A stretch of 64,000 nt of DNA, taken from positions 62,001 to 126,000 of the forward strand of contig CAZDJZ010000005.1 in assembly GCA_964505785.1 (NCBI GenBank). The letters run 5' to 3'. This document shows positions 43,530 to 53,694 of the stretch, piece by piece. The notes under the pieces were generated by a model. It did no database searches. It worked only from the letters and a program-made list of their open reading frames with translations, and was not told where the DNA came from. The stretch comes from CAYRTV01 sp964505785. GTDB lineage: Bacteria; Acidobacteriota; Aminicenantia; Aminicenantales; Aminicenantaceae. Position numbers and translations under genes: made by a program. The first letter of the stretch is position 1; each line of letters starts with the position of its first letter.

Positions 43530-45083
43530 CTATCCTTCTTTTTTTCTTGTCACCAGAAACCGAATCCACCCGGAAATGACCGCTGTTGCAGCTCCTGCGG
43601 CCGTATATAACGGCCATGCCAGGGTTAAAGCATCTCCGGGAAGAATATTCTGAACCGGACCATCGACCAGAAAGAGCAGCGTAATAAGACCGGCAAAAAA
43701 TCCGAAAAGGGCGTCTTTGCGATTTATGCGGACAGGCAGCATACCCAGGGTAAATATTCCCAGCAATCCCCCGTAAGTGTAAGAGGCGATTCCTAGGCCT
43801 AATTCAACCGCCGCCGGCTGTTCACTGCCGGCTTTAAGCTGAAGCCAGGCAAAAACAAAAGCGGATGCAGTGACAATCAGCCCCCAAATTAAGGAGATAA
43901 TCCGGGAAATATGCAGATCCCGTCTTGGGGAACTGTCTGTTCCCCATCTGGGTTTATAAAAGTCCATGGTTGTCGCTGAAGCCAGTGAGTTAATGGATGA
44001 GGACAGAGTGCTCATAGCCGCAGCTAGTATGGCTGCAATCACCAATCCGGATAATCCGGCTGGAATATCCTCGACGATAAATTTGACAAATACTTCATCC
44101 GCTGTGGCCAATCCTAAATCAGAAAAGGAAATTCCCCGGTAATATCCGAACAGGAGCAAACCGATAAACATAAACAGGCTGTATTGGAAAACCACGGCGA
44201 TGCCGCTGCCTATAAGGGCACGGCGGCCGGATTTAAGATCCCTGGTTGCAAGGAGACGCTGAACAATCAAGTGATCGGTTCCATGGGACGCAATAGAAAA
44301 AAACGCCCCTCCAGTCAGTGCGGTTATAAGAGTATACGGCCGGGCAAAAAATTCAGAGAGACTCAGATCAAACCCCAAATCAATAAAAGCCAATTTCCCC
44401 GCGTTTCCGGCAAGGGCCAGAGCTTCTCCGATTCCTCCTGAAAGCCGTGAAGCGACAAGTGCCGCCGCAAAAAACGCTCCGCCTATATAGACCGTCATTT
44501 GCAGAACATCCATCCATACCACAGCTTTTATTCCGCCGAAAAACGTATAGATCATGGTTACCGCGGCAATGGTCAGAATGGAGAAAATATATATATTCAG
44601 GTCGGAAAGGCCGGCCCTGGCCAAGCGGAATATCAGGACCAGGGGAATGGCGGCGGCAAACAGCCTGACGCCGTCTGCCAGGACCCGGGTTGCCATAAAA
44701 GTGGTGCTGGTAACACGGCGGGCTCCGGAACCGAAACGCCGGCCGATAAACTGATACGCCGTGGATAAATCACCCTGAAAATACCTTGGAAGAAACCAAA
44801 CCGCAACCACAATGCGTCCGATCAGATATCCGAAAGCAATCTGCAAAAACGTCAAGTTCCCCGTATAGGCGACAGCCGGAATGCTGATAAAGGTCAAAGT
44901 GGAGGTTTCTGTCGCAACAACAGAAAACATGACCGCCCACCAAGGAATCCTGTGTCCCCCTAAAAAATAATCTTCCGGGCTTCGTTGACGGCCGGCGGCC
45001 AGCAATCCAAAGATAAGCATGCCGGATATATAAAGGGCCAGGATTAGAAGATCCCATCCGTTAAAACCCATCTCCGGACTCAT
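43530..45083 (-). CDS. Sodium:solute symporter family transporter
   Basis: A 517-residue SSF/SLC5-type membrane protein with about 13 hydrophobic helices. Family signatures are EDYFLGGHRIPWWAVMFSVVATETSTLTFISIP, YTFFGGIKAVVWMDVLQM, and AAILAAAMSTLSSSINSLAS, whose Ser/Thr residues form the Na2 site. The substrate is not predictable. The start overlaps the stop of addA by four bases (ATGA), an odd partner for a transporter. Confidence 0.9.
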   Translation of the reverse strand: MSPEMGFNGWDLLILALYISGMLIFGLLAAGRQRSPEDYFLGGHRIPWWAVMFSVVATETSTLTFISIPAVAYTGNLTFLQIAFGYLIGRIVVAVWFLPRYFQGDLSTAYQFIGRRFGSGARRVTSTTFMATRVLADGVRLFAAAIPLVLIFRLARAGLSDLNIYIFSILTIAAVTMIYTFFGGIKAVVWMDVLQMTVYIGGAFFAAALVASRLSGGIGEALALAGNAGKLAFIDLGFDLSLSEFFARPYTLITALTGGAFFSIASHGTDHLIVQRLLATRDLKSGRRALIGSGIAVVFQYSLFMFIGLLLFGYYRGISFSDLGLATADEVFVKFIVEDIPAGLSGLVIAAILAAAMSTLSSSINSLASATTMDFYKPRWGTDSSPRRDLHISRIISLIWGLIVTASAFVFAWLQLKAGSEQPAAVELGLGIASYTYGGLLGIFTLGMLPVRINRKDALFGFFAGLITLLFLVDGPVQNILPGDALTLAWPLYTAAGAATAVISGWIRFLVTRKKEG

Positions 45084-48000
45084 TCTTCAATGATCACCCA
45101 GCGGTGGACCCCAGTGAAATACAATCCGCTTTCTTTAACTTTTTCTCCGGATATTTTTTTCCAAAACCGTTTATAGAGCTGTATTTGCGGAGCATAGTAA
45201 TCCAGGTATCTTTCAATCGGGCCTAATATTTCATCGGTTTTATAATCAGCAATGACCCACCCGTCTGTTTCTTTGAAAACCAGGTCAATTGTCCCGGTGA
45301 GAAGCACCGGCCCTCTTTCAGGCCGGCCCAATTCCTCTCCGGATGTCATAACAGAGAAAGGCATCTCAAAATAAGCCTGCTCCGCCTTGCCGGCCCTTGT
45401 CCATAACTCGCTTTGTTCAATTCTTTCAATCAGGCTGTGCAGAGCTCCGGCTTCCTCCGGGTCGCGGTCTTCTATTTCCAATGCAGTACGATACAAAAGC
45501 CCGCGGTCGAAAACATTTTTTCGGCCCAGGGTTTCCAGGACAAAATGGACCACCCGGCCCCAGCTCATTCCAGCCTCCCCGGACTCGCGGGGCGGTGCTT
45601 CTTCATCCATTTTGGCCAGCGACGTGACGGTTTCAATCCGGTATCGGGGATGGCTCAAAGCGTTTCGTTTCAATTCTCTTTCATCCAGCCAGTCCTGAAG
45701 CTCCCTGCCGGGAATGGTTAATCCCGGTCTCCCTGGCTTTTTTGGTTTTTCAGGTCCCCGGAGTTCCGGAACTTCGCGAACATATTTACTTAAATCCGCC
45801 CAGGACATGACGTCCAGCTTGATATCTTCATACGAGCTGATGACCAGCGCATTTTTCGCCCGGGTTGCGGAAACATAAATCAAGCGTTCTTCCTCAGCTT
45901 TTTTATATTGCTGTTCAATCAATTCTTTTTTTTCCCATCCGGCGGGCTGAGATAGAATATCATGGTGAAAGCCCCTCTGTTTGGTGATCACAAAATACCC
46001 CTGTGGTTTCTGCAATCCTGTTCGCCTTATATGCCGGAGAGGTTTGTGCGGTTGGATCCCTTTGGGACTGGCAAGGAACACGATCGGCGCTTCCAGGCCC
46101 TTAGCCTTATGCAGATTCATGATGCGCACCGCATCTTTCCGTCCCGGCATAAGACTCATTTCCTCTACTTCCCTGAGAGTAACTAATTCTTCCAGTAATT
46201 CCACAGCCTCTCCAAAAGACATCCCTCCTTCTTGTTCCCGGGACCGAAGAATATCGATCATTTTATAGACATTGCCGGCCCGGCTGCTGCCGAGTTCAGA
46301 AGCAGCCAGATACGCTGTAAAGCCGGACGCCTCGCAAATTTTTTCCAAAGCGGTGGAAAAATTATCCTGTAAAAACCATTTCCGCCACCGGGACATGGTT
46401 GACAGAGCCGGCCCGACCGGATTTTTTTGGCTGGCCGAAAAAAGATCCCACTCCCGGAAATCACCGCCTTTCTGCTTGAATTCAAGTAATTCCCTATCGC
46501 TGCATCCGAAAAACAAACCGCGCAGCGCCGCTACTGTTGATACCGCTTCATTGGGATCAAACAAAGCCCGGACCAATACCACCAGTTCGTTTAACTCCGG
46601 TGTTTCCTGAAAAGCCCCGCCTCCGCTGATCTCAAAAGGAACATCCCTTTTTTCCAGAGCAGCGGCATACAGCGGCATATTTTCCTTATATCGGAGTAAA
46701 ATCAAAAAATCTCCAGGTTTAGCATCCATTCCCATTCCCCGCTTTTCTTCTTCTGAAGTACGGGTCAGCTTGATATTTCCGCAGCAGGCCCATTGAATCC
46801 AATCTGCTATTTTACCTGCGTCTTCTTCAGCAATTTTTTCTTTTTTGTCCCTCTTAACCTTGGATATGGAAATCTTATGAACACCCGAAAAAGCATCCGG
46901 ACTGTTCTTCCGGACTGTATCCAAACGCGCAAACTTAGCCTGGAAATCATTGGATTCATCCGGGAAAACATCATGGAATACTTTGTTATTCCATTCTCCC
47001 AGTTCATTCAGCGAACGGAAATTGGTCGTCAATTCCAGAATATCTCCACACTTTTCAATGCGTTTTTTGACTAAATTGTATATATTGATATCCGCCCGCC
47101 GGAACCGGTAAATCGATTGTTTTGGATCTCCCACTAAAAACAAGGATCCAGGCTTGGGCGTCAATTCCCACCATTGCTTCCCGCAATTTTCCTGCCCGGT
47201 CAAGTAAAAAAGCATTTGTGCCTGGACCGGGTCCGTATCTTGAAATTCGTCCACTAAAATATGCGTGTATTTTTGCTGAAAAAATTTCCTGACCCGGGGA
47301 AACTGCTCGAGCAGACGGGTCGTCGTCAATAATAAATCCTGATAATTGACGCGGGATTTTTCATAGCGGCGCTGATTGGTATAATCCAAGGCTGGGCCTA
47401 AAAAATCCAAAACAAAGGAATGCCGGTATTCCCGCCACTGCTGCAGTGCCGGATCCACTGTTTTTTTCTTGAATTGCTCCCAATCAAGCCGTGCGGCTTC
47501 GGCATCCTCTTTTTCGGGCCATCTGATTTTTATCACCTCCATCTTCTTCTCCAACATTTCGAGAGATTCCATGAGAATAACCGGATTCCTGTGGCCAAGG
47601 CTCCGCCGCCGGGTCAGACACCGCAGCACCGCCTTTTGCAGTTTATCATATCCCTTTTCCGGCTTCCGGGACGGAAGCCGTTTGTCCATTCGGTCCAGAA
47701 AAACATCTAAATTCTCTCTGATTTGAGAAAAATCCGGCGGCAATGATGACCCTTCCGCCGGGATAACTTCGGGATAGTTCGACAGGACATCGAACGCGGA
47801 CTTGAGATCTTCAGGCAGCAAACCTACATCATTGAGCTGATTCAATATTTGATTGTCCTCCATTCTGACCTTGATCAGGTATTCATACCAGCATATGTCC
47901 TGAAACACCTGATTGTCTATATCATCAAGTTCGGTAAATTCCGGATCCAGGTTCGCTTCCACCGGACGTTCCCTTAGGATTTTTGCACAGAAGGAATGGA

Positions 48001-48322
48001 TGGTCCCGATATAACACTGTTCCAGGTTGGACAGGGCTTGCTGAAGCCGGGAAACAACCGTATCCGCATTTTCCTCCCGGACCTCCCTCTCCAAAGAGGT
48101 CTGAAACCGGCCTCTCAGCTCGGCCGCCGCCTTGCGTGTGAAAGTAACCGCTGCCATTTTATCGATAGTGGAAACACCGGACCGCAGCAGAGCCAGCATC
48201 CGGTCTACCAGGCTGCGGGTTTTTCCGGAACCGGCGCCGGCTTCAACCAGAATAGTCCGCTCAAGTTCTTCAGTTATCTTCCTGCGGGCTTTCTCGTCAA
48301 TAATTGATATTTTCACATTCAC
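45080..48322 (-). CDS. addA: AddA-like UvrD/RecB helicase-nuclease
   Basis: Helicase and nuclease subunit of an AddAB-type recombination enzyme that processes double-strand breaks. The 1080-residue protein has Walker A VEAGAGSGKTRSLV, motif Ia AAVTFTRKAAAELR, Walker B ILVDEFQDTDPVQ, motif III VGDPKQSIYRFRRAD, motif V MNLHKAKGLEAPIVFLA, motif VI YVSATRAKNALVIS, and a C-terminal PD-(D/E)XK nuclease (LTGTIDLVF, VIADYKTDEI). The gene begins 5 bases after addB ends, so they form one transcript. Confidence 0.92.
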   Translation of the reverse strand: MNVKISIIDEKARRKITEELERTILVEAGAGSGKTRSLVDRMLALLRSGVSTIDKMAAVTFTRKAAAELRGRFQTSLEREVREENADTVVSRLQQALSNLEQCYIGTIHSFCAKILRERPVEANLDPEFTELDDIDNQVFQDICWYEYLIKVRMEDNQILNQLNDVGLLPEDLKSAFDVLSNYPEVIPAEGSSLPPDFSQIRENLDVFLDRMDKRLPSRKPEKGYDKLQKAVLRCLTRRRSLGHRNPVILMESLEMLEKKMEVIKIRWPEKEDAEAARLDWEQFKKKTVDPALQQWREYRHSFVLDFLGPALDYTNQRRYEKSRVNYQDLLLTTTRLLEQFPRVRKFFQQKYTHILVDEFQDTDPVQAQMLFYLTGQENCGKQWWELTPKPGSLFLVGDPKQSIYRFRRADINIYNLVKKRIEKCGDILELTTNFRSLNELGEWNNKVFHDVFPDESNDFQAKFARLDTVRKNSPDAFSGVHKISISKVKRDKKEKIAEEDAGKIADWIQWACCGNIKLTRTSEEEKRGMGMDAKPGDFLILLRYKENMPLYAAALEKRDVPFEISGGGAFQETPELNELVVLVRALFDPNEAVSTVAALRGLFFGCSDRELLEFKQKGGDFREWDLFSASQKNPVGPALSTMSRWRKWFLQDNFSTALEKICEASGFTAYLAASELGSSRAGNVYKMIDILRSREQEGGMSFGEAVELLEELVTLREVEEMSLMPGRKDAVRIMNLHKAKGLEAPIVFLASPKGIQPHKPLRHIRRTGLQKPQGYFVITKQRGFHHDILSQPAGWEKKELIEQQYKKAEEERLIYVSATRAKNALVISSYEDIKLDVMSWADLSKYVREVPELRGPEKPKKPGRPGLTIPGRELQDWLDERELKRNALSHPRYRIETVTSLAKMDEEAPPRESGEAGMSWGRVVHFVLETLGRKNVFDRGLLYRTALEIEDRDPEEAGALHSLIERIEQSELWTRAGKAEQAYFEMPFSVMTSGEELGRPERGPVLLTGTIDLVFKETDGWVIADYKTDEILGPIERYLDYYAPQIQLYKRFWKKISGEKVKESGLYFTGVHRWVIIEE

Positions 48323-48327
48323 CAGCC

Positions 48328-51300
48328 CTATTTATAATTTTTCAAATTATTAAAAATTTTATTGATTTCCGGATCCGACTTGTTTTTCTCTCTGTTAACG
48401 GTATCGCGGCCGCAAACCATTTGATAATCGCAATAATGACAATTGGCTTTCGGATGAACCGGGAAAAGGCCTTTTTCAAGCCAGGTCAACAGCTCGCCCA
48501 GCATATCAGACAACGATTCCCAGCTGGGCGGCGGAATGTATATTTTTCGTCCTTCTCCTTTTAAGGTTGGGAAAAAATAGCCGCTCTCTTTTATTTCAGG
48601 CGCATCACTTAACCCGCAAGAGCGGATTATTTCCCGGGCAGCCAGGGCATACAAGGCACACTGCAGAATCTTGCCTTCATTAAACTGTCCCAGGTCTTCA
48701 TACTTCTTATATCCACCGGTTTTATAATCAATCACACGGTATGTATTTCTCCCTATCTCATCAATCCGGTCGATGATCCCGCGAAGAAATATGGTCTTTC
48801 CTCCAGCTGGAATTTTGACCGGTTTTACGCTCCGCTGTTTATTAGACATACCGAAAGGCGCTTCAAAAAGCAAAGGCCGGCTGTCATTATTTATTAACTC
48901 CAAATCCAAAAATATATCCAAAGAATCCATGATCTCTTTTCTTTCCTTGGCATAAACCGCCTGGGATGGCGGCGGGGTTTTCCGGAGAGCTCGACTCAGT
49001 TTGGATTCAGCGATGTCTTTAATCAGGGCGCGGTGCCGGCCCGATTCCAGATGCTCACCTTTCCGGGTGAGTTCCGTCATAAAATCACAATAAATCTCAT
49101 GCAGCAGCGATCCCCGTTCCATAGGGTCCAGCCAACGTGCCGGGTCGTATTCTATTTCCTCAGGCGGCTCCAGCCCCATGATATGATGCAAAAAATATTT
49201 ATAAGGGCATTCCGCCAATTCCTCCAGGCTGGAAGCGGATAGAATCTTTTCCGGGTTATCGAGCGGATTAAGGGCCGGCGGCAAAACACCGATATTTCCG
49301 TCAAACTCTGTCAGCCGCTCTAGTTCCCTTTCTTCCCGCGCCTTAAGACCTGCATCCAGACCGGGATATTGACTGCGGACGGATTCCCCTGCATTCCGCA
49401 AATGGCCGCGGACCAATAACCGGGCAAACCACCATTCCGGCGAATCGAGAGCATTTTCCGGACTGTCCGGGATGAAACCCGCCTCAGGGGATACGGCTTC
49501 CATCAACTCGGAATAATCAAGCTTTTCATTCCGCTGCTGCAGCCGGAAAGCCTGCAGTATAAGCGAAGAGGGAAATGCCTCTCGTTCTTCAACCAAATCA
49601 TATACCGGAAAACTGAGAATCAGCCGTCCCTTTATTGAGGCAAACAGTTCTGCAATATCAAAGAGATTTTCCCGCAGCTCATCTGTGCTCAGGGATAAAT
49701 TTTCCGATACGGCCGTTCTTTCTTTATCGAGGAGAATGGGATCCTCTTGGCCGAATCCGGGAAATCGTCCCTGGTCCATGCCGCAGGCAAACGTGATTTT
49801 TCGGCCGGAAAAACCGCCGCTGGTATAGGAAGACGCATATATCCGGCCGGGCATGGGAGCGGAAGCCTGTATTTTAACCGTATCCGCCAGGCTCCGCACC
49901 CAACTGAATATGTCCGCACTCGTTTTAGGTTCCGAATCTATCCAAGAGGCTTCGGTAAGCCTGCGCTGCAAAACGCGGACAGCCTCCTCATCCATTTCGT
50001 TATTGATGACAGCGAATTCATTCAGAATCTGAATCAATTTTTCACAAAAATCCTTCATCCGGAGACGGACAGACTGGGACACATCGGGAAGCTTTGCAAA
50101 AATGCGTTTAAAAAAAACAATCAACTCAGATACGGTGATAAGATCCTTTTGCTTCCTCTCCTGCTCTTCTTTATTCTCCGGCTGGATTTTTTCCTTTTTA
50201 TTTTTTAAATGTTCCAGGCGTTCCTGATACCGGCTCTTGCCCCACCCGATTTTCGAGGCATGAATAATTTCGACTGCGGCTTCCGGCGTTAATTCCGGGA
50301 CATTCTTTTCTAAAACCATGGTTCGGCTGCCGATTAAACGGGTGATCATTCTGGTTTGATAGCCGCTCTCCATCCAATCCAGAAGTCCGAAAAACAGCTT
50401 TCCCGGGGATGTCCAACCCAGTTCAAGGCCTTCAGCAAATGAAATGTTGATGCCGTTCCTCCGGCATAAGCTAAAGAGATGCGAGGCATACACGCTTCCC
50501 CCGGGATAAATGATCTCCACCTCATCAAACCTGTGTCCGTCCCGGTAAATCCGGCGCAATATCTCGCGGCATTCATTGACTGCACCCACCGCCGAAAATA
50601 TCTCCGGAGCTTCGTCTTCATTAAAAGACGGGGCTTTCCCGGGTGCAAACAGCCAGGAATAAATCTGTGATACGGCATCAATCGGCTCCGGATCCGTTTT
50701 CACCGTTTCCTTGTAGCGGCGCGGCGGAGAGAGTCCGGCGATTGGGGCACGAATGAGCCAAACAATCCGTCTTTGGGAATAAGCTTCTAAGAACCGCCGG
50801 GTTAAACCTGCCGGAGCCCTGTTTTGAAAATATAAAACCAATGGATTCCCAATGGATGCGGATTCGGGCATTTTTTCTAAAGCCAAGCGGTAAATCCCGG
50901 CCTCATCCAGCCATTTCTCCCGATTCAATTCTTTTTCATACTGCTGAATGATATAAATCAGTTCGCGTCCTTTGGATTCATCTTCAAATTGACCGGGGGA
51001 TAAATCCGCAGATGTCAATCCCTCCCGTCTAAGATCAGAGATGGAACGCTGAAAATTCCTGATTATTCCCGTCTCCGATTCTAACCCGGTGAAATAAGAT
51101 TTTTTTCCCTGTTTTTTGATCGAACCGAATATGGATTCCAGTAAAAAAAACTGAGTGACATCCGGAATCGGCCGAAACCCTGATTCAGCCATTTCCAGAC
51201 TGACTGTTTCCATAGCCAATGCCCGGGATGAGGCATAGCGAAGGTTGGTCCAGGAAAAGCCTTGAAGAGCCAGAATCTCCCCTATCTGCCTTCCTACCCG

Positions 51301-51381
51301 GTTGGAAGAGACCACCATGATCTTTTCTTCCAGGGGATGGTCCCGGATGATTTTTTTCAGATGTTTTAAATAATCGCTCAA
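48328..51381 (-). CDS. addB: AddB-like nuclease subunit with Fe-S type cysteines
   Basis: Second subunit of the AddAB complex, about 1017 residues. The N-terminal half is a degenerate helicase fold (EKIMVVSSNRVGRQIGE lacks a proper Walker A). The C-terminal nuclease has LRGIIDRIDEI and YRVIDYKTGGYKKYEDL, framed by Cys in ELAECPYKYF and NCHYCDYQMVCGRD, the four-Cys iron-sulfur staple of AddB. The frame is open to a TTG at 51441, but TTG at 51381 (LSDYLKHLKK) preceded by AAAGGGG is my preferred start. Upstream addition of 20 residues cannot be excluded. Confidence 0.88.
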   Translation of the reverse strand: MSDYLKHLKKIIRDHPLEEKIMVVSSNRVGRQIGEILALQGFSWTNLRYASSRALAMETVSLEMAESGFRPIPDVTQFFLLESIFGSIKKQGKKSYFTGLESETGIIRNFQRSISDLRREGLTSADLSPGQFEDESKGRELIYIIQQYEKELNREKWLDEAGIYRLALEKMPESASIGNPLVLYFQNRAPAGLTRRFLEAYSQRRIVWLIRAPIAGLSPPRRYKETVKTDPEPIDAVSQIYSWLFAPGKAPSFNEDEAPEIFSAVGAVNECREILRRIYRDGHRFDEVEIIYPGGSVYASHLFSLCRRNGINISFAEGLELGWTSPGKLFFGLLDWMESGYQTRMITRLIGSRTMVLEKNVPELTPEAAVEIIHASKIGWGKSRYQERLEHLKNKKEKIQPENKEEQERKQKDLITVSELIVFFKRIFAKLPDVSQSVRLRMKDFCEKLIQILNEFAVINNEMDEEAVRVLQRRLTEASWIDSEPKTSADIFSWVRSLADTVKIQASAPMPGRIYASSYTSGGFSGRKITFACGMDQGRFPGFGQEDPILLDKERTAVSENLSLSTDELRENLFDIAELFASIKGRLILSFPVYDLVEEREAFPSSLILQAFRLQQRNEKLDYSELMEAVSPEAGFIPDSPENALDSPEWWFARLLVRGHLRNAGESVRSQYPGLDAGLKAREERELERLTEFDGNIGVLPPALNPLDNPEKILSASSLEELAECPYKYFLHHIMGLEPPEEIEYDPARWLDPMERGSLLHEIYCDFMTELTRKGEHLESGRHRALIKDIAESKLSRALRKTPPPSQAVYAKERKEIMDSLDIFLDLELINNDSRPLLFEAPFGMSNKQRSVKPVKIPAGGKTIFLRGIIDRIDEIGRNTYRVIDYKTGGYKKYEDLGQFNEGKILQCALYALAAREIIRSCGLSDAPEIKESGYFFPTLKGEGRKIYIPPPSWESLSDMLGELLTWLEKGLFPVHPKANCHYCDYQMVCGRDTVNREKNKSDPEINKIFNNLKNYK

Positions 51382-51537
51382 AGCGCCCCTTTGAATTAAA
51401 TTTTTTTGCTTGACAAACTTTTCATTTTGTCCATAATACAAATTTCAATTTGCAGCCGGCTCAAAAATATGGAGCTGAAATAAAATTATAACGAAATGAT
51501 CCGCTATTTGGAAATAATCAATTTTTCAAAAAAGAAC

Positions 51538-51566
51538 TTGATTTAATTTGAGTATTTTATTATATT
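51538..51566 (+). promoter_or_regulatory. Promoter of the second rpoD-like gene
   Basis: TTGATT (51538-51543), a 17-base spacer and TATATT (51561-51566), in a very AT-rich 238-base gap between divergent genes. It leaves a leader of about 105 bases. Confidence 0.5.
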
Positions 51567-51679
51567 AATGGTTTATAAGAAAATTTTATCTGAAATCTGA
51601 TATTTTTAATATTCCTTGCAACTAAAATCGTACTTTGTTCGTTTTAGTTTATACATAAAATAATTATTGGGGTATATAA

Positions 51680-53044
51680 ATGAAAGAAAGCAAAATAAAT
51701 AACAGCGAAGGAATACACCAGATCCTTGCAAAAATCAGAAAAGAAAAAGAGGCCTATGAGGAAGAACAGGAAAAAAGACTTCTTTCTCTTCAAGGTGTCG
51801 AAGCCACAACAGATCCGGTGAAACTCTATTTGCGGGAAATGGGCAGTATTCTTCTTTTATCCAGGGAAGAAGAAGTGGCCTTGGCTCGAAGAATCGAGCA
51901 GGGTCAAAAAGCTATGGATAACGCGGTTTTTCATACACCTTACATCTTGGATGAAATTTTATCACTTGAAGAAAAAATTTTCCTTGAACCGGATATGTTA
52001 TCCAATGCTTTTGATGTTCCCATGGAAGGCTGGTCACAAAATAAGATTGATGCCCGAAAGAATCAAATTCTGAAAAACTTATCAAAAATCAGGGATCTCA
52101 AGCAAAAGCAGGAAAAAATTCCGGGGCGAAAGACTTTTACCAAGGGCCGTATTATTCTGCAGATTAGGGAATTGTATCGCCGTCTTGACCTTAATCTTGA
52201 TTATCAGGATAAAATGATTGATTCCATTAGAGCCCGGCTGTATGCAGAAATGAAAAATGACCCTTCGAATAAAAAATACCGGGATATACTCGACCAATTC
52301 AATCAAGGAAAGTACATACGCGATCAAGCCAAGAATGCCATGGTCGCTGCCAATTTGAGATTAGTGGTGTCTATCGCTAAAAAATATCAAAACCGGGGAC
52401 TCCATATCCTGGATCTAATCCAGGAAGGCAACCTTGGTTTGATGAGGGCGGTGGAAAAATTTGAATACCGGCGCGGACATAAATTTTCAACCTATGCCAC
52501 TTGGTGGATCCGCCAGGCAATCACGCGGGCTCTTGCTGATCAGTCCCGGACCATCCGGCTTCCTGTTCATGTCACCGAACAGCTCCAGAAAATCAATAAA
52601 GTGACCAAGTCCTTTATAAGAGATCAAGGCCGGGAACCGACCCTTGAGGAACTGGCAGGGAAATTAAGGACACCCAAGGAACGGCTGAGAAAACTATTGG
52701 AAAACACCCAGGATTCAGTTTCCATTCAAACTCCGGTCGGAGAAGACCAAGACGGTGAATTGGGCGATTTCATTGAAGATGCAGAAGTCCCCTCCCCTCC
52801 GGACACCGTTATCCATATCAATCTTCGCGAACAAATCGAAGATGCGTTTAAAGACCTGTCCGAGAAGGAAACCCAGGTCCTCAAAATGCGGTTCGGCCTA
52901 AGCAACGAACGTGAAAGCACCCTTGAAGAAGTCGGTAAAAAATTCAATGTAACCCGGGAACGAATCCGTCAAATCGAATCCCGCGCGCTGCAGAAGCTCA
53001 AAGGACATCCCCTCAGCGAGAAACTGCGCTCATTTACTGTCTGA
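51680..53044 (+). CDS. Second RpoD-type (group 1/2) sigma factor
   Basis: A 454-residue sigma-70 protein with region 1.2 (TTDPVKLYLREMGSILLLSREEEV), a non-conserved insert of about 100 residues, region 2 (ANLRLVVSIAKKYQNRG, DLIQEGNLGLMRAVEKFEYRR, FSTYATWWIRQAITRALADQ), region 3, and region 4 (SEKETQVLKMRFGL, VTRERIRQIESRAL). It matches the dnaG-linked RpoD over all DNA- and core-binding regions but lacks about 90 residues of the insert and N-terminus. It could be an alternative principal sigma for another growth state. GGGG lies 8 bases before the ATG. Confidence 0.93.
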   Translation: MKESKINNSEGIHQILAKIRKEKEAYEEEQEKRLLSLQGVEATTDPVKLYLREMGSILLLSREEEVALARRIEQGQKAMDNAVFHTPYILDEILSLEEKIFLEPDMLSNAFDVPMEGWSQNKIDARKNQILKNLSKIRDLKQKQEKIPGRKTFTKGRIILQIRELYRRLDLNLDYQDKMIDSIRARLYAEMKNDPSNKKYRDILDQFNQGKYIRDQAKNAMVAANLRLVVSIAKKYQNRGLHILDLIQEGNLGLMRAVEKFEYRRGHKFSTYATWWIRQAITRALADQSRTIRLPVHVTEQLQKINKVTKSFIRDQGREPTLEELAGKLRTPKERLRKLLENTQDSVSIQTPVGEDQDGELGDFIEDAEVPSPPDTVIHINLREQIEDAFKDLSEKETQVLKMRFGLSNERESTLEEVGKKFNVTRERIRQIESRALQKLKGHPLSEKLRSFTV

Positions 53045-53098
53045 AAGCCCCCAAAACACTTTATCCTCTCTGCACTTTGATGATAATAATTATCCGGG

Positions 53099-53644
53099 CT
53101 ATTTGCTTTTCATCTTATTGCTTAATTCCTTTTTACAGGAATCACAAAAATTATACTCTTTCTTATCCGTGTCCTTTAAGGACAAAGAAAAATGCATCAC
53201 ACACACGGGATTGGAGCAGTGCTTCATACCCCAGGTATGACCAAGTTCATGAACGGCCTCTTTGAGCATCCGCTGACGGAAAATTTTCAGTTTTTCTACA
53301 TGCCCGTAAAAAGACGGATGGAGCCGCGCCAAGGAAATCACCGCAAGTTGTCCCGGCATTTCTGCTTGTCCAAATACAAAATTCAAATCATCGGCATAAA
53401 GGTCTTTTTCCGTTATTCCCAAAACCTTTTCTTGTTCCCCCGGGCTCAGGCATTGACGCATCCACATAAGAATGAGGGCCGCCAGATATTGATCGCGCAC
53501 CGGATTGTATGCATCCCGGGGAAATTTCATAACTGCACAGCGGTCGATTCCTGTATTAAAAACTTTTTTTAAAGACCGTCCGAGCCATGGCAGCAAGTCC
53601 CCCTCAATATCACCAACCGGAAGAAGAGTTATACGTTTTTTCAT
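53099..53644 (-). CDS. amzA: Archaemetzincin-type zinc metalloprotease
   Basis: A 181-residue protein with the archaemetzincin signature: HELGHTWGMKHC (three zinc-binding His, catalytic Glu), then CVM four residues on, and a downstream CDSC pair that would bind a second, structural zinc. N-terminal strands (ITLLPVGDIEGDLLPWLGRSL, LNFVFGQAEM) fit the family. Substrates are unknown even for studied members. The gene sits alone between the sigma factor gene (convergent) and the tyrosine-phosphatase gene, with a GAGAG ribosome binding site. Confidence 0.9.
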   Translation of the reverse strand: MKKRITLLPVGDIEGDLLPWLGRSLKKVFNTGIDRCAVMKFPRDAYNPVRDQYLAALILMWMRQCLSPGEQEKVLGITEKDLYADDLNFVFGQAEMPGQLAVISLARLHPSFYGHVEKLKIFRQRMLKEAVHELGHTWGMKHCSNPVCVMHFSLSLKDTDKKEYNFCDSCKKELSNKMKSK

Positions 53645-53694
53645 AAAACTCTCTTATAATAATAATATCATGAAAAATAAAAAGTGAAAAGATA

